64,000 nt of DNA from Lewinellaceae bacterium. Lineage in GTDB: Bacteria > Bacteroidota > Bacteroidia > Chitinophagales > Saprospiraceae. Position numbers and translations under genes: made by a program. The DNA lies in NCBI GenBank assembly GCA_020636325.1, contig JACJYC010000013.1:124001-188000 (forward strand), in the 5' to 3' direction. How positions within the stretch are numbered: position 1 is the stretch's first letter; the number at the start of each line of letters is the position of its first letter. Below the pieces are notes generated by a model that searched no databases, was not told the origin of the DNA, and saw only the letters and a list, made by a program, of their open reading frames with translations. Of the stretch, positions 36,817 through 45,750 are shown piece after piece.

Positions 36817-36847
36817 TTGCATGTTTGGAACAAAAAATTTATCTTTG
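36817..36847 (+). promoter_or_regulatory. Bacteroidota-type promoter for recA
   Basis: TTG (36817-36819), a 20-bp spacer, then TATCTTTG (36840-36847), an exact fit to TAnnTTTG. The recA ATG lies 45 bp beyond. No LexA-type palindrome was recognised nearby. Confidence 0.7.
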
Positions 36848-36891
36848 TTCGAAAATAAAACATTTTCTGATTTCATCAATCATTTATACCC

Positions 36892-37953
36892 ATGTCAGCA
36901 GATAAAGAGGCTAAGTTAAAGGCATTACAACTTACCGTTGACCGGCTGGAGAAAACCTACGGCAAAGGAACCATCATGCGTCTGGGCGACAAGCAGGTCG
37001 TTGCGGTGGACGCTATCCCGACCGGCTCCGTCGGTTTGGACATTGCGCTGGGCGTCGGCGGTTTTCCCAAAGGGCGTATCGTAGAGATCTACGGGCCTGA
37101 ATCCTCCGGTAAGACCACCCTGGCCATCCACGCCATTGCAGAATGCCAGAAACAGGGCGGCATTGCCGCTTTCATTGACGCAGAACACGCTTTCGACCGG
37201 TTCTATGCCGAAGCGTTGGGCGTCGATACGGAAAACCTGCTCATTTCCCAACCCGACAACGGCGAGCAGGCGCTGGAGATCGCCGAGAACCTGATCCGGT
37301 CCGGCGCCATCGACATCATTGTGATCGACTCGGTTGCCGCGCTTGTGCCGCGCTCCGAGATCGAAGGCGAAATGGGCGATTCCAAAATGGGCCTCCAGGC
37401 CAGGCTGATGTCGCAGGCCATGCGCAAACTGACCGCCAATATCGGCCGCACCGGCTGCTGCTGCATTTTCATCAACCAGCTGCGCGAGAAGATCGGCGTC
37501 ATGTTCGGCAACCCCGAAACGACAACCGGCGGTAATGCCCTGAAATTTTACGCCTCCATTCGTCTGGATATCCGCCGGACCGGCGCCGGCATCAAGGACA
37601 AGGACGGCAACGTTGTCGGCAACCACGTAAAAGTGAAAGTCGTCAAGAACAAACTCGCGCCCCCCTTCCGGGTAGCCGAATTCGACATCACCTTCGGTGA
37701 AGGCATCTCCAAAACCGGCGAGATCGTGGATATGGGCGTCGATTATGACGTGATCCAGAAAAGCGGCGCGTGGTACAATTACAACGGCGCCAAGATCGCT
37801 CAGGGGCGTGAAGCTGCCAAGCAGTTCCTCATGGATAACCCCGAAGTGGCCCACGAACTGGAGCTCAAGATCAAGGAAAAGATCATGGGCAGCGGTAAGT
37901 TCCGCGTCGAACCCGACGGTGACGACTCCGGCGATACTGATAGCGAGGATTGA
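36892..37953 (+). CDS. recA: Recombinase RecA
   Basis: 353 residues, normal length. Walker A GPESSGKTT at 68-76, the conserved EHAFDRFYAEALGVD segment, Walker B IDIIVIDSVAALVPR, DNA-binding loop L1 around SEIEGEMGDSKMGLQARLMS and L2 around GNPETTTGGNALKFYAS, and NKLAPPFRVAEFDITFGEG. The acidic C-terminal tail (DGDDSGDTDSED) tunes DNA loading. It forms ATP-dependent filaments on single-stranded DNA for recombination and the SOS response. Monocistronic: it has its own promoter and a terminator hairpin directly behind. Confidence 0.98.
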   Translation: MSADKEAKLKALQLTVDRLEKTYGKGTIMRLGDKQVVAVDAIPTGSVGLDIALGVGGFPKGRIVEIYGPESSGKTTLAIHAIAECQKQGGIAAFIDAEHAFDRFYAEALGVDTENLLISQPDNGEQALEIAENLIRSGAIDIIVIDSVAALVPRSEIEGEMGDSKMGLQARLMSQAMRKLTANIGRTGCCCIFINQLREKIGVMFGNPETTTGGNALKFYASIRLDIRRTGAGIKDKDGNVVGNHVKVKVVKNKLAPPFRVAEFDITFGEGISKTGEIVDMGVDYDVIQKSGAWYNYNGAKIAQGREAAKQFLMDNPEVAHELELKIKEKIMGSGKFRVEPDGDDSGDTDSED

Positions 37954-37971
37954 TAAATGCTCCTCGCCATA

Positions 37972-38013
37972 AGTGGATATGTCAAGACTTCAAAAAGTTT
38001 TGGCATATCCACT
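37972..38013 (+). terminator. Terminator hairpin after recA
   Basis: Inverted arms of 19 nt (37972-37990 with 37995-38013) differ at only two places, both allowing G-U pairs in RNA; the loop is four bases. TTTTGAATTTACTTT follows. It begins 18 bp after the recA stop codon. Confidence 0.75.
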
Positions 38014-38026
38014 TTTGAATTTACTT

Positions 38027-38066
38027 TAGTAACTATCCAGCACGCCTGCGTGCTGGATAGTTACTA
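38027..38066. repeat. Perfect 19-bp inverted repeat (40-bp palindrome)
   Basis: Left arm 38027-38045 and right arm 38048-38066 are exact reverse complements separated by two bases. The centre is CACGCCTGCGTG. It comes 13 bp after the recA terminator hairpin and ends one base before the ATG of the next small ORF. There is no T-tract on either side, so it is not an ordinary terminator. Confidence 0.9.
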
Positions 38067-38067
38067 A

Positions 38068-38283
38068 ATGAGAATATATAATCCCGTACCATCCCACTTT
38101 GGTGATGCTTATAACTCCCCTGCTGATAGTATCATTGAAGATCTCTTGCAACGGAACTCCCACCATTCCTATTTTATTCAATCAGTTGATGTAATTGCGC
38201 ATTTGCTATACAGAAAAGAGATTCCAAAAGGAAGTTTGAAAATCTTCGGCCCACAATCCTTATCCTTAGGATCGTTGAATTAA
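38068..38283 (+). CDS. Small AT-rich ORF of unknown status (71 codons)
   Basis: An ATG-initiated frame directly behind the 40-bp palindrome encodes 71 residues (MRIYNPVPSHFGDAYNSPAD... ending in SLSLGSLN), without signal peptide, membrane helix or known motif. Its base and codon use are clearly more AT-rich than the neighbours, suggesting foreign origin or decay. The palindrome would fold over the start codon and block ribosome entry, which argues against efficient translation. May be a remnant of a larger imported gene. Confidence 0.3.
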   Translation: MRIYNPVPSHFGDAYNSPADSIIEDLLQRNSHHSYFIQSVDVIAHLLYRKEIPKGSLKIFGPQSLSLGSLN

Positions 38284-38454
38284 TAAGTGTCGCTTTTGAT
38301 AGGTCAGGCATTTTGGTCCTAGCCAAGGCATGGGTTCCCGACCTTAGCCATAGCTAAGGGAGGCGGTTCCATAACGCCGGATAGGGGCAAAAGGCCTCCT
38401 AGGAAAGTGGACAGTTATTATTTCAGCGGTCCTTAAACCATTGCCGGAAATTTT
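38284..38454. other. Non-coding stretch with small hairpins
   Basis: 171 bp between the small ORF and gldD. It contains short complementary words (for example CCTTAGC with GCTAAGG around 38340-38358) and repeated GGTTCC, but no gene. With 37954-38283 it makes up a 500-bp island unlike its surroundings in base composition at its left end. Confidence 0.4.
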
Positions 38455-39051
38455 TCAATCCTTCCACCGAAAGGTCGCAATCAACCGCAAAATATCTTCC
38501 TTGACGAAGGCGCTGACGGGCGCCAGGGAATCCGGCCTGGCTTCGGTGTTGAAGTAAAGGGCGCCCCGAAAAAAATGGCTGGTGGTATCCGTCAGGAAGA
38601 ATTGGAAAGGCGAAGCCGCGGGCCCGGTGATGTTGAAGGCCATGCCGCCAACCCGCGCTTCGGGGCGACTCACCACTTCGTCCTCAATGTAATTGGCCCG
38701 TTTGTTATGCCAGTCCACCATTTCAAACGCATCTTTCTTCAACTTGTCCAGCGAGTGGTCGCGGCTGATATCGTAGTAGCTGCAGTGTATCCTGCCGTCA
38801 AATTCCGGATAATAGATATCAAACCAGCAGGGATGCAGCGGCGCCTGATCGAAAAAGGCGGTATCCTTCTGAATGCGGGCATAAACCGGCATATCAAAGG
38901 TGAACGGGCAAGTGGATTCATCAAAAGCCTTGTACGCCTTTTCCGGGTACACGACCTTGGGATATGCCCGCGGTTTGGGCGTATAAATGCGCTCTTTGCA
39001 GGCGGCAAAGATCAAGAGGAAAAGCAACAAAAACGCGGTTCTGATTCTCAT
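38455..39051 (-). CDS. gldD: Gliding motility lipoprotein GldD
   Basis: 198 residues; lipobox LLIFAACKE (Cys 18). Family features include KPRAYPKVVYPEKAYKAFD soon after the lipid site, CPFTFDMPVYARIQKD, HPCWFDIYYPEFDGRIHCSY, a central DISRDHSLDKLKKDAFEM and GGMAFNITGPAASPFQFFLT. GldD is required for gliding in Flavobacterium johnsoniae and is found even in non-gliding Bacteroidota. Last gene of the mutY-ssb-gldE-gldD cluster, 66 bp after gldE. Confidence 0.93.
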   Translation of the reverse strand: MRIRTAFLLLFLLIFAACKERIYTPKPRAYPKVVYPEKAYKAFDESTCPFTFDMPVYARIQKDTAFFDQAPLHPCWFDIYYPEFDGRIHCSYYDISRDHSLDKLKKDAFEMVDWHNKRANYIEDEVVSRPEARVGGMAFNITGPAASPFQFFLTDTTSHFFRGALYFNTEARPDSLAPVSAFVKEDILRLIATFRWKD

Positions 39052-39117
39052 ATTGCAAATGTAAGCCGGGCCATGGGTTCGGGCCGGAAGTTCACCAACA
39101 CTAACGCAGGATCGGCG

Positions 39118-40545
39118 TTATTCATTTTCTTCATCCGGAGGAGATTCAGGCAGGGTGACCTGAATGGAGATGATCCGGCGTTCATCGACGGACAGGATCT
39201 TGAAATTATAGGCTTTGATGGACACGTCGGATCCCTGTTGCGGAAGCTCGCCCTCCATTTCCAGCACCAGACCGGCCAGGGAATCCGCCTCGCCCTTTAC
39301 ATCGTCAAAATAGGTGGTCTTGATGTTCAGTACCCTGCAAACATCATTCAGCAAGGTCTTGCCTTCAAAAACATAGTTGCGTTCGTCGATCTGCTGGTAG
39401 ATAAGCTCCGGTTCGTCGTCAAACTCGTCTTTGATATCGCCGATGATCTCCTCCATAATGTCCTCGAGGGTAACCAGCCCGGACCCGCCGCCGTATTCAT
39501 CAACCACGATGGCCATGTGCAGGTGCTGGCGCTGAAAATCCTTGAGCAGGGCGTCGATCTTTTTGGCCTCCGGTACGAACAGGATGTTGGAACGGATGAG
39601 ATCCTGCCAGCGGAAATCCTCATTTTCGTTCAGGTGTCCCAGCAGGTCCTTGACATACAGAATGCCCTTGACATTGTCAAAATCCTCTTCATAAACCGGT
39701 ATGCGGGAATATCCGGATTCCCGGACGACCTCCAGCAGTTCCTTGTAGTCGATGCTGACATTCACGGCAACCACATCAAGGCGGGAGCGCATGATCTGGG
39801 TAACGGCCATATCCCCGAATTTGACGATGCGCTTGAGAAGGTCGGCTTCCTGTCCGGCATCCTTTTCATTGCTCACGGTCAGTTCGATGGCTTCGTCGAG
39901 GTCCTCTCTGCTGGACAATGCGCCGCCGCCCGTTTTGAGCGCCAGGCGGCCTTCCAGCACTTTGGTCCAGTTGACGAGCAGGTTGCTGATCGGCCCGAAA
40001 ACGCGCATCAGCATCAGCATTGGGCCGGCCATCATCCTGGCCAGCCGGACGTTATTCTGGCGGGCGTATACCTTAGGCGCCGTTTCCCCGAAGAGGACGA
40101 GCATGAAGGTCACCCCGACCACCGTAATGGCATACTGCAGGATCACGGCGAGGTTGATATTGCCGAGAAAGCGGGCCTTTTCGGTCAGGCTGGCTGCCCA
40201 TCCCTGAAAGGTAGCATCCGGGAAAAAGATCCGCAAAACAAAGGCGGAAAGGATGACGATGCCGATGTTGATGAAATTATTGGAGATCAGTATGGTGGCC
40301 AGCAGGCGCCTCGGCCGTTCCTTAAGGGAGAGGATCCGTTTGCTGCTGCTGGTATTTTCCTGATCCAGCTTTTCAAAGTCATTGACGGTCAGGGAAAAAA
40401 AGGCGACCTCCGAAGCCGATACCAGGCCGGAGCAAATCAACAGGATGACAATCCCCAGACATCCCCAAACGGCTTGGGCCAAAGGGAAAGCAGACAGTGG
40501 CAAGGAAAAAAAGTGAAACAGAAAGCTATAAGGGTCCGTCTCCAA
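39118..40545 (-). CDS. gldE: Gliding motility-associated protein GldE (CNNM/CBS/CorC-type)
   Basis: 475 residues. The N-terminal CNNM/DUF21 membrane domain has three to four helices (GCLGIVILLICSGLVSASEVAF onward, ISNNFINIGIVILSAFVL); two CBS domains span about 220-345 (MTQIMRSR-like region with VTQIMRSRLDVVAVNVSI and HMAIVVDEYGGGSGLVTLED); a CorC/HlyC C-terminal domain follows (VFEGKTLLNDVCRVLNI to the end). Related proteins bind nucleotides and act in Mg/Co homeostasis; GldE supports gliding. The start is TTG 40545 (METDPYSFLF), since no ATG lies before the first helix. Downstream of ssb with a hairpin in between. Confidence 0.9.
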   Translation of the reverse strand: METDPYSFLFHFFSLPLSAFPLAQAVWGCLGIVILLICSGLVSASEVAFFSLTVNDFEKLDQENTSSSKRILSLKERPRRLLATILISNNFINIGIVILSAFVLRIFFPDATFQGWAASLTEKARFLGNINLAVILQYAITVVGVTFMLVLFGETAPKVYARQNNVRLARMMAGPMLMLMRVFGPISNLLVNWTKVLEGRLALKTGGGALSSREDLDEAIELTVSNEKDAGQEADLLKRIVKFGDMAVTQIMRSRLDVVAVNVSIDYKELLEVVRESGYSRIPVYEEDFDNVKGILYVKDLLGHLNENEDFRWQDLIRSNILFVPEAKKIDALLKDFQRQHLHMAIVVDEYGGGSGLVTLEDIMEEIIGDIKDEFDDEPELIYQQIDERNYVFEGKTLLNDVCRVLNIKTTYFDDVKGEADSLAGLVLEMEGELPQQGSDVSIKAYNFKILSVDERRIISIQVTLPESPPDEENE

Positions 40546-40573
40546 TGAACACGCTGTTAGGTGAAACGATCGG

Positions 40574-40596
40574 GGAGCCTGTCGTTGTCAGGCTCC
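40574..40596 (-). terminator. Hairpin between ssb and gldE
   Basis: A perfect 8-bp stem (40574-40581 with 40589-40596, 7-nt loop) in the 61-bp ssb-gldE gap. The minus-strand flank lacks a proper T-run, so partial attenuation is as likely as termination. Confidence 0.35.
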
Positions 40597-40606
40597 GCGG
40601 TTGTTT

Positions 40607-41086
40607 TTAGAAAGGCAGATCGTCATCGTCACCGGCCGGCGGCTGTACATCCGGCATGCTTGAAGCTGTACTGCTCATCTTGGGTTCCGGAGAGAAATTG
40701 CCGACCGGATACTCGTCATCGGCGCCCGGAAAATACCCGCCTCCGCCGTCGCCTTCCTTGCGGCCGGAAGCCAGGGATCTGAAATAATTGGCTACGACTT
40801 CTGTGGACCGGCGGTTATTGCCGTCCTGATCCTGCCAGGTGCGGTGGGTCAGTTTGCCTTCCACATAAACCGGCATGCCCTTCTTGAGTTGCGCTTCTGC
40901 GCGTTCGGCCAGGCTGCGCCAGACTACTACGTCGTGCCATTCGGTGAGTTGCTGCCACTCACCGCTTTTATCTTTATAGCTTTCATTGGTAGCGAGCGTA
41001 AACTTTGCGACAACGGCGCCATTTTCCAGGCGGCGCACTTCGGGGTCTTTGCCCAGGTTGCCAATCAATATAACCCGATTGACCAT
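40607..41086 (-). CDS. ssb: Single-stranded DNA-binding protein
   Basis: 159 residues: OB fold at 1-110 beginning MVNRVILIGNLGKDPEVRRL, with WHDVVVWRSLAERAEAQLKKG and VYVEGKLTHRTWQDQDGNNR; a Gly/Pro/Ser-rich linker; and the canonical acidic tip DDDDLPF that recruits repair and replication partners. The ATG follows the mutY stop codon with no gap (41087/41086), so the two are translationally coupled. Confidence 0.97.
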   Translation of the reverse strand: MVNRVILIGNLGKDPEVRRLENGAVVAKFTLATNESYKDKSGEWQQLTEWHDVVVWRSLAERAEAQLKKGMPVYVEGKLTHRTWQDQDGNNRRSTEVVANYFRSLASGRKEGDGGGGYFPGADDEYPVGNFSPEPKMSSTASSMPDVQPPAGDDDDLPF

Positions 41087-42184
41087 TTAATCTTGGTTTT
41101 GATGATTTGAGAATAAATTTAGGGATTTATTTTCTAAAAACAAATCAATAATTTTTGGGAACGCAAAATTACTCAAGTTTTTTCGATTCACTGCCTGAAC
41201 AGGAGCAATTATCCCTTTCGGTTCGCCGGGAAGCCGCCATTCCCAGAATACGGCCACGATCGTTTGGTGGGTCAGCGCCTGGCTGAACGGAAGCGAAACG
41301 GCATCGGGCGCCGGTTTCCGTCCTTCAAACCACGGCCATCCGAACAAGGCATCGGCAGTCTCCGGCAGCGATTCGCTTTCCACCATGGGGAATTCATAAA
41401 GGCGTTGCCAGATGTCCTTTCCCAATCGCTGCCGGATCAGGACCTGATCGCCAAACCGGACGACGAGGTAATTGAAATAGCGGGTCCGCCGCTCAATTTT
41501 CTTGGATTTTACGGGATATTGGTCCACTTTATCTTCGGCCAGCGCCCTGCATTCGGTCATCAGCGGACAACCTGCACAAGCCGGCCGCCTGGGTGTGCAG
41601 CAGGTAGCGCCAAAATCCATAATGGCCTGATTGTAAGCGCCGGGGCGCTCCTTGTCCAGAAAATACGCCGATATTTCCTGGAACTGTTTTTTCCCTTCCG
41701 AAGAATCGATCGGCGTGTCCAGCCCAAGAAAACGCGAAAGCACCCTGAACACGTTGCCGTCGAGCACGGCATAAGGCAGCCCGAAGGCAAAGGAAGCGAT
41801 GGCCGCCGCCGAATAGGGGCCGATACCGGGCAAAGCCAGGATCTCGGGATAACTGCGCGGAAACCGGCCGCCGTATTGGCCGGCAATGATCCCGGCGGCG
41901 CGGTGCAGGTTGCGGGCGCGCGTATAATAACCGAGTCCCTGCCAGGCTTTCAGGACCTGGTCCTCCGACGCTGCGGCCAGATCCTGCACGGTCGGAAAAT
42001 CACGCCTGAATCGTTCATAATAAGCCCAACCCTGGTCAACCCGGGTTTGCTGCAGGATGACTTCCGACAGCCAGATGAAATAAGGATCGGGTTCGTCTTT
42101 CCAGGGCAAGGGGCGCGGATTCGCTGCATGCCAGGCCGTTAACCGGGTTCGGAAAAAGCCGGCTTTCTCCGCAAATTCTTCCAT
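41087..42184 (-). CDS. mutY: A/G-specific adenine DNA glycosylase
   Basis: 365 residues, normal length. It removes adenine mispaired with 8-oxoguanine. Catalytic Glu41 in EVILQQTRV; helix-hairpin-helix LPGIGPYSAAAIASFAFG at about 118-135; catalytic Asp142 in AVLDGNVFRVLSR; [4Fe-4S] cysteines at 196, 203, 206 and 212 (C-X6-C-X2-C-X5-C); and a C-terminal NUDIX-like domain that reads the oxidised base. Heads the operon mutY-ssb-gldE-gldD, an order common in Bacteroidota. CAAAAATA at 42204-42211 (TATTTTTG on the minus strand) may be its -7 element. Confidence 0.96.
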   Translation of the reverse strand: MEEFAEKAGFFRTRLTAWHAANPRPLPWKDEPDPYFIWLSEVILQQTRVDQGWAYYERFRRDFPTVQDLAAASEDQVLKAWQGLGYYTRARNLHRAAGIIAGQYGGRFPRSYPEILALPGIGPYSAAAIASFAFGLPYAVLDGNVFRVLSRFLGLDTPIDSSEGKKQFQEISAYFLDKERPGAYNQAIMDFGATCCTPRRPACAGCPLMTECRALAEDKVDQYPVKSKKIERRTRYFNYLVVRFGDQVLIRQRLGKDIWQRLYEFPMVESESLPETADALFGWPWFEGRKPAPDAVSLPFSQALTHQTIVAVFWEWRLPGEPKGIIAPVQAVNRKNLSNFAFPKIIDLFLENKSLNLFSNHQNQD

Positions 42185-42217
42185 TTCGGACGATTAATTT
42201 GCTCAAAAATAAAAAAG

Positions 42218-42249
42218 AACGGCGATGACTGCGTTCAATCATCGCCGTT
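42218..42249 (-). terminator. Intrinsic terminator after the second ECF sigma gene
   Basis: A perfect 11-bp stem (42218-42228 with 42239-42249, 10-nt loop). Read on the minus strand it is followed by CTTTTTTATTTTTG, a strong T-tract. It ends the sigma transcript 25 bp past the stop codon and before mutY. Confidence 0.85.
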
Positions 42250-42273
42250 GAAACATAAAAATATAGGGGGAAA

Positions 42274-42813
42274 CTAATTCTCGCGAAGCTCCCGGAACTC
42301 TTCCAGGCTGCCGTAGCTGGCTGCAATCTGATCCTTGAGCGCTTTGCGGGCAAAAAAGATCCGGCTCTTTACCGTACCCAGCGGCAGATCCAGGTAATCA
42401 GCGATTTCCTGGTACTTGAAACCCTGGAAATGCATGAGGAACGGGATCCGGATGCCGTCTTCGAGCTTTTCGATCATGTCCGTGAGCTCTTCGATCAGGA
42501 TCATGGATTCCGCATTATTCTGGATCTCGTCCCTGCCGGAATTGAGATAGTACAGATTATCGGTGGAATCCATGATGGTGTTGGCCTTCGCCCTTTTCCG
42601 GTAATTGTTGATGAAGATATTCTTCATTATGGTGAAAAGCCAGGCCTTGAAATTGGTCCCCGGGTTAAACTTTTCCTGGTTCGTTATAGCCCGGTATGCC
42701 GTTTCCTGATAAAGGTCTTTTGCATCCTCTGCATTCTTGGTCAGGTTGTATGCAAAAGCCTGCAGGACATTGGTCAGGTTGTGGAAGCGGGTGTGGAATT
42801 CAATTGAAGACAT
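42274..42813 (-). CDS. ECF-type RNA polymerase sigma factor
   Basis: 179 residues. Region 2 spans about 8-75 (AFAYNLTKNAEDAKDLYQET, FKAWLFTIMKNIFINNYRKR), and region 4 about 110-165 (MIEKLEDGIRIPFLMHFQGF, YQEIADYLDLPLGTVKSRIF). The body lacks a partner gene: both sides have a terminator or a 480-bp AT-rich gap, so no cotranscribed anti-sigma factor. It resembles the widely conserved ECF sigma factors of Bacteroidota that stand alone. It has a good housekeeping promoter. Confidence 0.94.
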   Translation of the reverse strand: MSSIEFHTRFHNLTNVLQAFAYNLTKNAEDAKDLYQETAYRAITNQEKFNPGTNFKAWLFTIMKNIFINNYRKRAKANTIMDSTDNLYYLNSGRDEIQNNAESMILIEELTDMIEKLEDGIRIPFLMHFQGFKYQEIADYLDLPLGTVKSRIFFARKALKDQIAASYGSLEEFRELREN

Positions 42814-42854
42814 GGTCAGCGTGCGTTTAAAATTTCAAAATCGCAATCGTTAAA

Positions 42855-42886
42855 CAAAACTACAAAATTTGTTAAACAAATACAAA
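42855..42886 (-). promoter_or_regulatory. Promoter of the second ECF sigma gene
   Basis: On the minus strand TTTG (42886-42883), a 20-bp spacer, then TAGTTTTG (42862-42855). This matches the Bacteroidota housekeeping consensus. The sigma ATG is 42 bp downstream. Confidence 0.7.
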
Positions 42887-43296
42887 ATTCTATCGAAATC
42901 TATTTTAGATTTTATTTAATATAATTTTTAAATCATTAATAAATAATAACTTGAATGATTTCAAGTGTATATTTAATTTTCAGAATTTATTGAAAATAAT
43001 GCCGCTCACCACACCCCTGCCGCGCCGGCACGCACCGCATCTCCCGCCAATGGGTAACACCGGCAATCCGATGAAAAATATTTTGTTTGTATTTTATATT
43101 TTTTAAAACTTTTTCATTTATATTTGCATCCCTTTTGCCTGCGGCGGCCCGGAAGAAGCGGATAGCGCATTTTCACCTTCATTGGATTTCCACTTGGAGA
43201 CTGCCGGTAAAAGGCTGGATTTGTCGAAAAAATTGACGCCCGGCATAGGTCCGCACCTACTTTTGCCCGGCCACTGAAAAATTAAAATCATCCGAA
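42887..43296 (+). other. AT-rich intergenic region upstream of the receptor gene
   Basis: No gene. 42887-43000 is extremely AT-rich. TATATTTG at 43119-43126 matches the -7 consensus for the plus strand, though a matching TTTG at the right distance is lacking. The transcript would have a leader of about 165 nt with GC-rich segments (43140-43280) that could fold. Confidence 0.45.
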
Positions 43297-45735
43297 ATGA
43301 AAAAAATCACCCTTGCACTGACAACCCTTTTGTGGTCAATCACCCTGCTTTCCGCCCAAAATCAGGGCACAGTTTCCGGCGCAGTCCTCAACGCCGATGG
43401 AAAACCCATTGAATTCGCCAATATCCTGTTGAACAGCACCGCGGACAGCTCCCTGGTCAAAGCCGACATATCGGACGAACAGGGGCTCTTTGAGTTTCCG
43501 GGCGTAGCGGCCGGCACCTATTTCGCTCAGGTCAGCTATGTAGGCTTGCCGCTGTACAACTCGGTTGCGTTCACCGTAAAGCCGGGCGAAAAGACCGCTT
43601 TGCCCGCTTTCCGGCTCCAGGCGGCCACCAATGAGTTGAAAGAGGTCGTCGTGAAGGCCCAAAAGCCGCTGCTCGAAGTCAAACCGGATAAAATGGTCTT
43701 CAACGTGGAGAACAGCGTCAGTTCGGTCGGAAGCGACGGGCTTGAGCTCCTGCGCAAATCACCGGGCGTAATGGTCGACAATAACGATAATATCATGCTC
43801 CAGGGTAAGACCGGCGTCCGGATCTACATCGACGGCAAACCGTCTCCCCTGGGCGCTTCCGACCTGGCCGCCTACCTCAAAACCATCCAGTCGTCCGAGG
43901 TTGAAGCCATTGAGATCATTACCAATCCGTCGTCCAGATACGATGCGGAAGGGAATGCCGGCATCATCAATATCAGGCTGAAGAAGGATAAGCGGCTGGG
44001 CGCCAACGGGAACCTGGATCTCGGATATTCTGTCGGCCGGCTGGCCCGTTACAACGGCAAGATCAGCGGCAACTACCGGGATAAATCGGTAAACCTGTTC
44101 GGCAGTTACGGCTATTATGAAGGTCGCGGCCTGGAAAATTTCAACCTTTATCGCGAACAGTCCGGCCTGGCTTTTGACCAGCGCAACCGCATGCGCAACA
44201 ACGACAACGGCCATAGCTTCCGCGCCGGCGCCGATTTTTTCCTCAACGATAAAAACACCATCGGAGTGCTGGCCAACGGCAGCATCAACGACTTTACCTT
44301 TGCCAGCCGGAGCAATACCCCCATTTCCATGATCGGCAACCACCCCGTCGACAGCATCCTGCGCGCGGAGAGCCTGGCCGACGGCATGCGGTCCAATTAC
44401 AACTTCAACCTGAACTACCGGTTCGATGACAAACAAGGCAATGTCTGGAACGTGGATGCCGACTACGGCCTGTTCCGCAACCGCTCGGAAGGATATCAGC
44501 CCAACTACTACCTGAGCCCCGACGGCAATGAGATCTACCAGGAGAAGATCTACGAAAACAATACCCCGACCGACATCGACATCTATACCTTCAAGATCGA
44601 TCACGAGCGGCCGATACTGGGCGGTCAGTTCGGCGCCGGCATCAAACTGGCCCTGGTGGAGACCGATAACACTTTTGATTTTTACAATGTGTTGAACGGC
44701 GAGCCCCAACCGGATCCCGACCGGAGCAACCGTTTCAATTACTCCGAAAATGTCAATGCCGCTTATATCAACTACGGGCATGCCCTGTCATCCAAATGGA
44801 ACCTCCAGGTCGGGTTGCGGGCCGAACAAACCCACTCGGAAGGCATGCTGAAGGCCTTCAAGCCCACCGACGACGAAGAGGTCAAACGGACTTACCTGGA
44901 CTTCTTCCCCTCCGGCGGACTTACCTACCAGCTCAACCCCAAGAACAGCTTTCAGTTTTCCTACAGCCGCCGCATCGACCGCCCGAGCTACCAGGACCTG
45001 AACCCGTTTGAGAACAAGCTGGACGAACTGACCTTCGAGAAAGGCAACGCCTTCCTGAATCCGCAGTACTCCCACAATTTCCAGCTGACCCATACCCTCA
45101 ATTATCGCTACAATACGACCTTCAGCTATAGCCGCGCCACTGACCTGATCACGCGCATTACCGACACCTCGGGCGACAAGGCGAGTTATATCACCTGGCT
45201 CAACCTGGCGAAACAGGACAATTTTGCCCTGTCCTTCAGCGCACCGGTCCAGATCACCAAATGGTGGAGCAGCTTCACCAACCTGACAGGGACCTATACC
45301 CACAACAAAGCGGATTTCGGCGACGGCAAGGTGGTCGACCTGAAGGCGCCGTTCTTCAATATCTACAGCCAACAAACCTTTTCACTGCCCTGGGATGTGA
45401 AATTCGAATTGTCCGGATGGTACATCTCACCCTCTGTCTGGGGCGGCACCTTCGAAATGAATGCGATGGGGAATGTGGACGCCGGTTTGCAGAAAAAGAT
45501 CCTGAACGGGAAGGGCTCCCTGAAGCTGGCCGTCAGCGATATTTTCTATACCAACCAATGGCGCGGCGAAAGCCGATTCGGCGACCTCTATATGCTGGTG
45601 AGCGGGAACTCGGACAGCCGGCGCATGAAGTTGAACTTCACGTATCTGTTCGGCAATGATCAGGTAAAATCGGCCCGCCGCAGAAATACCGGGCTGGAAG
45701 ATGAGCAAAAACGGATCAAATCCGGGAATGAATAA
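43297..45735 (+). CDS. TonB-dependent receptor-like outer-membrane beta-barrel protein
   Basis: 812 residues: signal peptide at 1-20; carboxypeptidase-regulatory-like domain at about 24-105 (GTVSGAVLNADGKPIEFANI); plug-like region at about 115-215 with VDNNDNIMLQGKTGVRIYID and EAIEIITNPSSRYDAEGNAG, wording typical of the OMP_b-brl_3 family; then the barrel. A short charged tail (RRRNTGLEDEQKRIKSGNE) after the last strand is unusual for a barrel protein, in which the last residue is normally aromatic. Members of this family have been linked to peptide or metal uptake, but specificity is unknown. Stands alone. Confidence 0.92.
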   Translation: MKKITLALTTLLWSITLLSAQNQGTVSGAVLNADGKPIEFANILLNSTADSSLVKADISDEQGLFEFPGVAAGTYFAQVSYVGLPLYNSVAFTVKPGEKTALPAFRLQAATNELKEVVVKAQKPLLEVKPDKMVFNVENSVSSVGSDGLELLRKSPGVMVDNNDNIMLQGKTGVRIYIDGKPSPLGASDLAAYLKTIQSSEVEAIEIITNPSSRYDAEGNAGIINIRLKKDKRLGANGNLDLGYSVGRLARYNGKISGNYRDKSVNLFGSYGYYEGRGLENFNLYREQSGLAFDQRNRMRNNDNGHSFRAGADFFLNDKNTIGVLANGSINDFTFASRSNTPISMIGNHPVDSILRAESLADGMRSNYNFNLNYRFDDKQGNVWNVDADYGLFRNRSEGYQPNYYLSPDGNEIYQEKIYENNTPTDIDIYTFKIDHERPILGGQFGAGIKLALVETDNTFDFYNVLNGEPQPDPDRSNRFNYSENVNAAYINYGHALSSKWNLQVGLRAEQTHSEGMLKAFKPTDDEEVKRTYLDFFPSGGLTYQLNPKNSFQFSYSRRIDRPSYQDLNPFENKLDELTFEKGNAFLNPQYSHNFQLTHTLNYRYNTTFSYSRATDLITRITDTSGDKASYITWLNLAKQDNFALSFSAPVQITKWWSSFTNLTGTYTHNKADFGDGKVVDLKAPFFNIYSQQTFSLPWDVKFELSGWYISPSVWGGTFEMNAMGNVDAGLQKKILNGKGSLKLAVSDIFYTNQWRGESRFGDLYMLVSGNSDSRRMKLNFTYLFGNDQVKSARRRNTGLEDEQKRIKSGNE

Positions 45736-45750
45736 AAACCAGTCGGCAGC

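Noticed and set aside
39056..39063. TACATTTG (minus strand) as the gldD promoter
   Set aside because: It lies only a few bases before the gldD ATG and lacks an upstream TTTG element; gldD more likely reads from the mutY operon.
38575..40548. A 657-codon frame antisense to gldD and gldE
   Set aside because: The minus-strand genes carry clear family signatures; the antisense frame has none.
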